The notes under the pieces: generated by a model | What the model was told of the DNA's origin: nothing | The model's input: only the letters and a program-made list of their open reading frames with translations | Databases searched by the model: none | Program-made: the position numbers and the translations under genes | Part shown: positions 25,443 to 35,800 of the stretch, piece by piece | Numbering within the stretch: the first letter of the stretch is position 1 | Layout of the letters: the number at the start of each line of letters is the position of its first letter | DNA from: Antedon mediterranea | Lineage: Eukaryota; Echinodermata; Crinoidea; Comatulida; Antedonidae | DNA length: 64,000 nucleotides | NCBI RefSeq assembly: GCF_964355755.1 | Contig: NC_092672.1 | Span: 20,268,501 to 20,332,500, forward strand | Direction: 5' to 3'

Positions 25443-26662
25443 GGTTATCCGCAACTAGTAAGTTGCGGATAACCCTTGTTATTGTCACGTTTCTTTTTCT
25501 TCATCTTTATTCTTCTTTCTTTCCCGGATTTTTGTTGCAGCTATATCTCAAATGTTTGTAGACATAACTTTGTATAACTTTGTCATAAGATTGACCTGTA
25601 GCTGTAGATGTGCAGGAAACTTTGTTATATGACGTTAGAGTCGCGTAGCGTAAGTAACGCGCGATTTTACGAATTTCAATGATTGGTCATAGATTATAAA
25701 CCAAAAGTCATTTTGTATTGACACTTGGTGAAAATTTAAGTCATATCAAGGCAAACTTTCTATGGATTAAAAATGGCATGTTTCACAAGAAGTTACGCGC
25801 GCACGCGCATTTAAAATTTCAAAATGCGCAAAATTAATTTTTAATCAACTTTCTACGCTGATCATGACATTTTGAGCATGTCAAAAATTCCCGCGCGCGC
25901 GAACAAATTTACGCGTATGGTGCGCACGGAGCATGAAAATCATGTTTTTTTCTCTTGAATTATGATTTTCCAACCTTTCCTAGTCATTTTAAAAAAGATT
26001 GACATCATTTGAAATTAAAATGACGTCATACGAACACGTTGATTTATACCATTTGCGCGCGTTTTAGTTGAAAAAGTTATAAATATTGTCAAAATAATGC
26101 CAATTTTGAATCTATTATAGCTCCTCAGGATCATCCACGACCCCCAATTTTTTAAATTTTATATGTAAGTAGATATGTTGTAGATATGAATTCATGCAGA
26201 ATCTTGACCCCTAGGATGTTATAACGTCATCGTATGGCCACACGAATGTAAAATATAGGGTTTTTTACTCTTTCGTTATTGCTCATCACATTAAATAGAG
26301 CGCATCTCACTTTTACGTGCCCAAAATCCTTCAAATTTGTTTTAATGTAATTATTTAGATAATTATCTTCCAAAATTGTTATCTTTATGTCAATTTGATG
26401 ACGTCATCGTGTTAATAATTGGATTTAAAAGATGGGTCTCGTAATTTTGTCTATGCTACACTGTATATAACATATACAGTTTATTCTGTAAAATACTGTA
26501 GTATGATATATGCTACATAATAGGTACAATTCAGCACTGTAAACATATTTATTTCATGTCATAGGATGGCATAATAATTGTCGAGGTTCATATGGTAAAG
26601 TATGTGCATGTTGCATTTGCGCGGATAACCCGAACTCGTCAAAGTGACGAGTTCAAATCTAG
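25443..26662 (+). mobile_element. HINE H12, complete, class b
   Basis: 1220 bp, the same length as H1 and with no difference seen in the stretches compared. Class b hairpin and class b 3' end (CTAG 26659-26662). It is inserted in the T-run of H11, so it is the youngest element of this nest. Confidence 0.86.
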
Positions 26663-27817
26663 TTTTTCTATGTTATTCTTCTTTCTTTCCCAAAATTTTG
26701 TGTCACGTGTATCTCAAATTGTGATCAACATTACATCGTATAACTTTGTCAGAAGATTTACCTCTATGTGTAGAAGTGCAGGACCGCTCGTTTTTTTACT
26801 TTAGAGTCGCGCAGCGTAAGCTACGCGCGATTTTATGAATTTCGCGTATTTAACATAGACTAAAAAGCAAAAGTCATTTTGTAATGACACTTGGTGAACA
26901 TTTAAGTCATATCAAGGGAAAACTTTCTATGGATTAAAAATGGCATGTTTGACATAAAGTTACGCGCGCACGCGCGTTTAAAATTTCAAATTGCGAAAAA
27001 TTCATTTCTAATCAACTTTCTACGCGTTTCAGGTCATTTTGAGCATTTCAAAAATTCCCACGCGTGCGCATATTTTTTACGCGCGCGTGCGCACGTAGCG
27101 CAAAAACATCTTTTTTTTCCTTGATTTTTGTTTTTTCAGCCTTTTCTAGTACATTTACCAATTTTCAATCAATTTCGACTTAAAATCACGTCATACGAGC
27201 ACGTAGAATTGAACAATTTGCGCGCGTTTTTGATGAAAAAGTTCAAAAATTTGTGAAAATTATGCCTTTTTTTAAAAAGTCATAGATTCTAAACTCCGAG
27301 GTGAAAATATTTAAAATTTCAGATTCTGGAAGTAGATGAGTTTTTTTTCTCGAATCATGCATTGATATGGCTAACCAGACATTGTGACGTCATCGTATGG
27401 CCACCCGAATATAAAATATAGGATTTTTTTCTCTTTCGTCATAGCTCGTCAATTAAATAGAGCGCATCTCTACTTATCCTTCTTCCATTTCACTCAATTT
27501 TTTTATATTGTCTAGATCAATCAATTACCTTTCGCATGATCTACCATTTTAAAAATTGTGATGACGTCATCATGTTCAAATGCGTCAATAACTTTGGTCA
27601 CTTATTTTCACCTATTCTGCACTGTATGTAGTACGTATACAGTATATAGTGTTATACCGTATATACTTAGACGCGACGCAATATAGAGAGCGCACTAACA
27701 TTTTTCAATGCCATAATCGTTTTATTTTTTTGCGCGCACTATTCTAACGTATGACGTGCACGTGGCTTTTGCACTGCGGATAACCTAACTCGTCCGTAGT
27801 GACGAGTTCAAATCTAG
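26663..27817 (+). mobile_element. HINE H11, right part, class c
   Basis: Begins TTTTCTATGTTATTCTTC and ends with a class c terminus (CTAG 27814-27817). Together with 25371-25442 it is 1227 bp, close to H10 and H13. Confidence 0.83.
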
Positions 27818-27819
27818 TT

Positions 27820-29032
27820 GGTTATCCGCACTTGGCGGATAACCTCTTGTTATTGTAAGGATCTTTTTTTTTTTTTTTTTTTTTTTCTTTATTCTTCTTT
27901 CTTTCCACGAATTTTGTACGCAGCGTATCTCTAATTCTGGCCAACATATGATTTTATAACTTTGGCAAAAGATTGCCCTGTTGCTGTAGATGTGCAAGAA
28001 ACTTTTTTTAATGATTTTTGAGTCGCGCAGCGTAAGTTATGAGCGATTTTATGAATTTAAATGATTGATCATAGATTAAAAACCAAAAGACATTTTGTAT
28101 TTAAACTTGGTGAAAATTTAAGTCATATCAAGTGAAAACTTTCTATGGATTAAAAATGGCAGATTGCACAAAAAATTACGCGCGCACGCACGTTTAAAAT
28201 TTCAAAATGCAAAAAATCAACTTCTAATCAACTTTCTACGCGTTTCATGTCATTTTGAGCATTTCAAAAATTGCCACGTGAGCGCACTTTTTTTACGCGC
28301 GCGTGCGCACGTAGCGCAAAAACAATTTTTTTTTGCTTGATTTTTGTTTTTCCAGTCTTTTCTTGTAAATTTACCAATTTTCAATCAATTTCGACTTAAA
28401 ATCACGTCATACGAGCACGTAGAATTGAACAATTTGCGCGCGTTTTTGAAGAAAAAGTTGAAAAATTTGTCAAAATTATGCCTTTTTAAAAACAGTCATA
28501 GATTGTAAACTACGAGGTGAACTTCCTTTAAATTACACATTCTGGAAGGTGATGAGTTGTAGATATGGAATCATGCATCAATATGGCTAACAGGACATAG
28601 TGACGTCATCGTATGGCCACTCAAATATAAAATATAGGATTTTTGTCTCTTTCGTCATAGCTCATCACATTTAAAAGAGCGCATTTCCACTTATCCAAAT
28701 TTCATTTCCCCCCATTTTTTTATATTGTCTATGCCAATCAATTATCTTTCGCATGATATACCGTTTTTAAAATTGTTATGACGTCATCATGTTCAAAAGC
28801 GTCAATAACTTTGGTCACTTATTTTCACCTATTCTGCACTGTATGTAGTACGTATACAGTATATAGTGTATACCGTATATACTCAGACGTGACGCAAAAT
28901 AGAGGGCTCACTAACATTTTTTTCAATGGCATAATCGTTTTTCTGCGCGCAATATTCTAACTTAGGTGTCATGCGCGTGGCTTTTGCGCCGCGGATAACC
29001 TAACTCGTCCGTAGTGACGAGTTCAAATCTAG
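27820..29032 (+). mobile_element. HINE H13, complete, class c
   Basis: 1213 bp with ACTTG-loop hairpin, T-run of about 22, and class c 3' end with CTAG at 29029-29032. It starts two bases after the CTAG of H11. Confidence 0.85.
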
Positions 29033-29034
29033 TT

Positions 29035-30985
29035 GGTTATCCGCACTTGGCGGATAACCCCTTGTTATTGTCAGGATCTTTTTTTTCTTTTTCTTCTATT
29101 TTCTTCTTTCTTTCCACGATTTTTGTTCGCAGCGTATCTCTAATTCTGGCCAACATATGATTGTATAACTTTGTCAAAAGATTGCCCTGTAGCTGTAGAT
29201 GTGCAAGAAACTTTTTTTTTCGAATTTCGTGTCGCGCAGCGTAAGTTACGTGCGATTTTATGAATTTCAATGATTGATCATAGAATAAAAACTAAAAGTT
29301 ATTTTGTATTGACACTTGGTAAAAATTTAAGTCATATTATGCGCAAACTTTCTATGGATTAAAAATGGCATGTTTCACAAAAAGTTACGCGCGCACGCGC
29401 GTTTACAATTTCAAAATGCGAAAAATCAATTTCTAATCAACTTTCTACGCGTTTCATGTCATTTTGAGCATTTCAAAAATTCCCACGCGTGCGCATTTTT
29501 TTTACGCGCGCGTGCGCACGTAGCGCAAAAACATCTTTTTTTTGCTTGATTTTTGCTTATTCAGCCTTTTCTAGTAAATTTACCAATTTTCAATCAATTT
29601 CGACTTAAAATCACGTCATACGAGCACGTAAAATTGAACAATTTGCGCGCGTTTTTTATGAAAAAGTTAAAAAAATCGTCAAAATCATGCCTTTTTTAAA
29701 ACAGTCATAGATTGTAAACTACGTGGTGAACTTTTTTAAAATTACATATTCTGAAAGTTGATGAGTTGTAGATATTGAGTCATGCATCGTTATGGCTAAC
29801 CGGACATTGTGACGTTATCGTATGGCCACTTGAATATAAAATATAGGATTTTTTCCTCTTTCATCATAGCTCGTCAAATTTAATAGAGCACTCTCAATCT
29901 CTACTTATCCGTATTCCATTTCCCTCAATTTTTTTATATTGTCTAATTCAATCAATTATCTTTCGCATGATTCACCATTTTAAACATTTTTTTGACGTCA
30001 TCATGTGCAAAAGCGTCAATAACTTTGGTCACTTACTTTTACCTATACACCTACTGCACTGTATGTAGTACGTATACAGTATAATTATAGTTTATACTGT
30101 ATATACTTAGACGTGACGCAAAATTAAGAGCACACTGAAATTGTTTCAATGGCATAATGAGATGAGATGTAGATGAGTTGTAGATATCGAATCATGCATC
30201 GATGGCTAACCGGACATTGTGACGTCATCGTATGACCACTCGAATATGAAATATAGGATTTTTGTCTATTTTTTCATAGGTCATCATATATAATAGAGGG
30301 CATCTCCACTTATTCTTAATCCATTTCCCCCCATTTTATTATATTGTCTAAGTTAATCAATTATCTTTCGTATGGTTTACCATTAATGAAATTGTTATGA
30401 CGTCATCATGTTCAAAAGTGTGAAAAACTTTGGTCACTTATTTTCATCAAATTTTTAATTTCCATTAAAATTAAATATTTGATAGCTACTCAGAATGAAA
30501 AGTGAGACCCGTGATTAAAACGTTTTTTGGAAGCTGTTGAATAGTAGATACGAATTCATGTGCTCATTTTGCGCATCGGCTGTTGTGACGTCATCATATG
30601 GCCAGTTTATAAGTCGTTTTTTCATATATTGCGTCATAGTTCATGACTTTTAAAAGAGCGTGCATCCATATTCTACGTATCCAAATTTGTTCAACACGTT
30701 GATATGTTGTTGCTCAGATAATTCCCTTTAAAAAATTGCTTTATATGTGTTTCATTTTGATGATGTCATCATGTCAACAATTTGAATAAAAAGCGGGTTC
30801 CGTTATTTTCACATATTCTGCCCTGTATGTAGTATGTATACAGTATATTATAGTGTATACTGTATATACTTAGACAAAAAATAGAGGGCACACTAACATT
30901 TTATTTTCTTCAGGTTAAAATGGCATAATCGTTAATCGCAATTCTATTCTAACATAACCGTCCATAGTGACGAGTTAAAATCTAA
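29035..30985 (+). mobile_element. HINE H14, chimeric class c
   Basis: Starts as a normal class c element. At about 30160, just before where the 3' end should be (GGCATAAT), it jumps back to mid-body sequence (GATGAGTTGTAGATATCG), then carries the second module and a decayed terminus: GCGGATAACC is not recognisable, the left hairpin arm is worn and the end reads CTAA at 30982-30985. Probably a recombinant of two elements. Confidence 0.7.
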
Positions 30986-31078
30986 TTTTTTTCCTATATT
31001 ATCCTTCTTTCTTTCAACCAATTTTGTTCGCAACGTATCTTTAATTGTGGTCAACATAAGATTGTATAAATTTGTAAT
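30986..31078 (+). mobile_element. HINE H15, 5' fragment without hairpin
   Basis: T-run, CCTATATTATCC, TTCTTTCTTTC and the start of the body up to GATTGTATAAATTTGT, then the similarity to HINEs ends. A HINE 3' end without its body reappears at 47826, so this element may have been split and partly deleted by what lies between. Confidence 0.65.
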
Positions 31079-31995
31079 GGACATGCCTTTATTTTTCTTT
31101 TTGATGACATCAAACAATATTGTTTCCGTAATTTCATTTCTGCTATACACCATAATATACTTCAGTACAACCAGTTACAGAATGTTTGAATAATAATAAC
31201 AATTTCTTGTCTCCTCTGTTCTGTGTTTTTGATCCAATGGAATCTCAGTTACAGTGAAACTTGCTCCAATAGATATAATAGTTCTCGTAAAACTAATATC
31301 ATCACACCATAGTGTTAAAATAATCTTTTATTTCAAACAAATTGAAGAAAACCCACAATAAGTATAAAATGTATGTATTTATAAAAGCTTTCATTGGTTA
31401 TTGCAAATTGTACCAAATTGTCAGCATATAGTAGGCTGTTTATACTATATACAGTAGTTTATTTCGTGATCAGTAATTTTACTTAGTACATTATAGGCCT
31501 ATGCATGTTAATTTGTCAGTTGTGGATTCATTAAACTTTTATTTATTGATCTATTTATAGAAGATTCTTATTTTTTTTAACAATTATTAATATAATTAAT
31601 AATTTAATCATTTGCCGCGTTTAGACAATAACTATGATAGAGCGAATGACTGCATTACTGACTGCCTAAAAATCCGGATCCTATTATTATAATTGAACAG
31701 ATGAAACCATTCTATTGAACACCTAAAAAGCAAAACAAAATAAATTGATTATTCTTGCAAATGAGCAAATTTATTTAATTTATTTCTTTTATTCTATTCA
31801 GTTGACAACCAACAGCGATAAAACCGCCACTAACAGGTTGAATCTAAATTAATGTATTATTATTGGTAATCGTATAAAATAAAACTTATTTTCTTCTTCT
31901 GTAAAATGTAACTTTTTATTAAATATTGAAAGATTATTATGTGCACAGATTGCAACATTGCATATTCAAATTCAGAACAATATTTATAATAATAT
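31079..31995. other. Downstream flank of Helentron A
   Basis: No gene. Parts (for example GCGTTTAGACAA near 31617 and the stretch to about 31720) resemble the region 59780-59900 beyond the second Helentron in the same order, at lower similarity than the coding parts. The 3' end of the Helentron therefore probably extends into here. I could not locate a convincing terminal hairpin plus CTRR on the minus strand. Confidence 0.45.
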
Positions 31996-32815
31996 AACTC
32001 ACATAAAAACAAGATTAAAATGTGTTTACTCACCAGATATTGTTTCTCCTATACAGGAGAATGACATGGGTTGAAGTACCAGATTATTCGCTGCCCCTCG
32101 TGCATAGAGTGTCTTGATTTGTGTCCAGTTCTATTTTCAATTCGTAAAAAGTTTTATTAGTATTCTGTTGGATTATTTCCCTGTTATTATTATCTACTAA
32201 TATATTTTGATAGCCCAGTATTTCATTTTGTTTTTTTTTCTCTTTTTCTCATTTCATAAATGCAATAAACAAGTCGAAATAATAATACTATGCAAGTTCA
32301 ATTTACATTTACATAAACATAATTAAAATAATTAAAAACCATTGATGCAATTAAAATTAAATTTGAATGGCTTCATGATAGCTGTAATAAACTGGAATTA
32401 CTTCAACTCACATAAAAACAAGATTAAAATGTATTTACTCACCAGATATTGTTTCTCCTATACAGGAGAATGACATGGGTTGAAGTAACAGATTATTCGC
32501 TGCCCCTCGTGCATAGAGAGTCTTGATTTGTATCCAGTTCTATTTTCAGTTCGTAAAAAGTTTTAATAGTATTCTGTTGGATTATTTCCCTGTTATTATT
32601 ATCTACTAATATATTTTGATAGCCCTAATAGTATTTCATTTTGTTTTTTCTCTTTTTCTCATTTCATAAATGCAATAAACAAGTCGAAATAATAATACTA
32701 TGCAAGTTCAATTTACATTTACATAAACATAATTAAAATAATTAAAAACCATTGATGCAATTAAAATTTAATTTGAATGGCTTCATGATAGCTGTAATAA
32801 ACTGGAATTACTTCA
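31996..32815 (-). repeat. Tandem duplication of about 410 bp at Helentron A 3' end
   Basis: 31996-32404 and 32405-about 32815 are near-identical copies (offset 409 at the start, a small indel in the second). The unit comprises the 3' untranslated region and about the last 54 bp of the endonuclease coding sequence, so a second vestigial C-terminus lies downstream of the true stop. Each copy has a hairpin TTCTCCT-ATAC-AGGAGAA (32044-32061 and 32453-32470). Confidence 0.9.
32027..32034 (-). promoter_or_regulatory. Donor-like splice site downstream of Helentron A stop
   Basis: The minus strand reads CTG|GTGAGTAAA, a strong donor consensus, 10 bases after the TTCTCCT / AGGAGAA hairpin. It recurs at 32436-32443 (other copy of the duplication) and at 60111-60118 in copy B as AG|GTGAGTAAA. 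No acceptor was identified. Confidence 0.4.
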
Positions 32816-35800
32816 GCCTGTACTGAATCAAGACCTTTGCTATAGACATGATCAATCAATGTATTGTTTTCAGTTGTAGAACATGTAACATGTTGTTTGT
32901 ACTCATTCTCTGACATTAAATTATTCACTCTGGAAGATTGTTTGAAAAGATTTTCATTAAAATCACCCATTACAATACATTTTGTGCTCATTTTATGTAA
33001 CTCTTCCAAATGTTTTCTCAAATTTTGACAGAATTGATTAATATCATAGCTTGGGGGTCGATAAATTACTGACACGGCAACAGAAATCGGACTTGTTATT
33101 AAAAATGAAACTGCTTCTATATCATTATTACATATGTTTAATCTGCTTGAAGACGTGTTCTTGGCATACACTGCAACGCCACCATGAGCCTGATGTTTTA
33201 TTTTGGAACTGAGATCATTTGTATTAGAATACGAATCATACCTTGCTTGGTGATAACATTTATACGGCTCAATGCGTACGTCAAAAACATCATCATCCTT
33301 GTTTAACCATGTTTCAGTTAGACATATGATATTAGAATTCATAAACAAATCATTACACTGAAGATCAACAAAATGTTGTTTAAGCCCTTGAATGTTATGT
33401 AACATTATTGAAAATCCAGAAGCCGAATCATGACCTTGTTTATCACATTGTACGTATGAATCCATATTATTTAAGCACTTCTTTATGTTTGGATCACAAT
33501 AAATCAGACTAGGTTTAAAATTTTCAATAGTAAGCCCAGTTATTGAAGTAACACGACTGAGGCCTACATATGCTTGTCCAGGCGTAAAAGTATCTTTAAG
33601 GCAAACCACTGCTTTATCCATTGTCATTCCTTGCACTTTATGAACTGTGCATGCATACGCTAATTTGAGAGGAAATTGTTTTCGACTGTATTTTTTCCCC
33701 ATAGATTCTTTAAACATTTCAATTGCCTGAATACCAATGTCATTATTGTCAAATTTTACTTTAATAGATACTGGTTCGGTGTTATGATCAGGTTTGACTA
33801 TTTCATCAACATGTCCCATACATCCATTCGTTAAGCCTTTTTTAACATCTACATTTTTAATCAACATCACTCTGGCATTAATTGCAATCCACAAATAATT
33901 TAGTAAACTAGTTTGACGTGAATTCCGAGGTTTGTCACAATTTTTGCTCTGTTTCTTGCTATTTACTACACTATCTTCTGCTTTAATGCATACAATGTCT
34001 GTACAGATTTTGTGCAACATTTTTTTATTCCATTCATCAACTTGTTTGTTGCGTGGGTAAATATGAACAGCATCTTCACATTGTTCACCTGTTTCACGTG
34101 ATTTTAGAACTAATAAATCGTTATCAGACAAACAATCATGTTTTTCTTTTGTACGCAATTTGTTTAACAATAAAGCAAATTCTTTATCTTCTTTTTGCCT
34201 CATGATTTGATCTAACTGTACTTGCTTAAAGTTATCTATCCACAGTGAGCTTTCCAATGTGTCTTTATATAACGAACTGCCCATCACCGGGGGTAACTGA
34301 TAAAAATCACCAACAGCAATTACTGAAATGTTACCAAATGGACTATCGTTGCGTACTTGTTTTATTTGCCTTAATCGTCCGTGGATATACCAAAGTAACC
34401 TTTGATTTACCATTGATATTTCATCTATAATAACAATTTGCAACTGGCCCAATTTATTACGAAGTGCACTTATTTTTTCTTCTCCAAGTGGTTGATACGG
34501 AAGTGAAATATTAATCGGGATAGACAAAGCGCTATGAATTGTTTGGCCTTTAATATTATATGCTGCGATTCCTGTAGGAGCTAATTTTAATATTGACAAA
34601 TCATCGGGATTTTCCATAATTTTTCCTAGAATACGTGTCGCTTCATTATAAATACAATTTACCAAATGACTTTTTCCTGTACCAGCGCCTCCAGTTATGA
34701 AAGTGTAAAATGCTTCAGTTTTTTTACCATTAACTTTGTCTAAACACCATTGTCTTGTCTTATAAAATATATGTTGTTGTTTTTCATTTAAAGATCGAAT
34801 CATTTTGTTCAATTCTGGTTTTGGAATATTAGATGAATTAGACTCTACTTTAGATGTTTGATTTTTTTGAATTCCAAAATCTGGAATGAAAAATTCATCT
34901 TCTTCATCATCAACCTCTACATTTGGCTTTGGGTTGTCTAACCTTTCTTTTTCACTTTCTGGACATAATAGGCTCCATGCATCTTCTTGTGGTCCAAATT
35001 TTGATAAACATTCCTGAGCTTCTTCAACATCATTAGCACTTTTTTCATATTGTTCCCTGTTTCCATGAACTATTGACTTTACCGTTTGTAATTGACAGCC
35101 ACATAATTTCACACATCCTTCCTCATGAAATTGTTCGTACGTTTCAAAATTTGGAGGTTTTAACTGTTCATCTTTTCGAAATGGTAGAAATAACTGAAGT
35201 ATACTCAAAAAATATTTCTCAGGTGCTGTATCCATTGGAAATCGAGGGTATCTTACTATAGCATTACTAGTTCGTGTTCTTTTTTGGATGAATCCCAACT
35301 GTTTTTTTAACTGAAATACATTCTTTTTTTGTTTGTTTCCTTTCATTTCTGATGAACTCAATATTCTATATTCTGAACAAAATTTTGCAAGGCACATTTT
35401 ATTAAATTCAGAACTATTAGGTCGAGCTTTATATTTATCGATCTTATTTGGCAACCATGCACTTACATCATCATCTGCTTTGTTTTTAATTACACTTAGT
35501 GGTAAACTCATTCTGACAGGATTAGGTCCTACTGGGATAAATTCAACTTTTCTTGAACATTCTTTTAATCTTAAACTACAAACACGATAAATACTTTCTT
35601 GTGCAGACACTTCTCGGTTATTCATATAAACATTACCAAGTTTTCGCAAACTTTGTCTAGCATCTTCATTACCTTCTTTCACTTCTGATGCCGCATGAGA
35701 TAAAAGTAAGCCCATTTCCCGTTCAGATTTAGACATATATCCTATAACGTAAATAATACATGCATATACATTTGTAATATACTGAATATCCATATTAGCA

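Larger units (their letters stand above)
6211..31078 (+). mobile_element. HINE array A (Helentron-like non-autonomous elements)
   Basis: About fifteen related non-coding elements lie head to tail or nested, all in one orientation. Shared layout: a 5' hairpin with arms (A/G)GTTATCCGC and GCGGATAAC(C/T); a variable T-run; a TTCTTTCTTTC block; a body with TACGCGCGCACGCGC and TGACGTCA motifs; a second GCGGATAAC(C/T) arm; a 3' hairpin with AACTCGTC / GACGAGTT arms; and CTAG followed by T. The asymmetric inverted repeat, the terminal hairpin with CTRR end and the T|T insertion without duplication are known hallmarks of Helentrons/HINEs. The short frames inside the elements recur only because the elements do. 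Confidence 0.88.
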
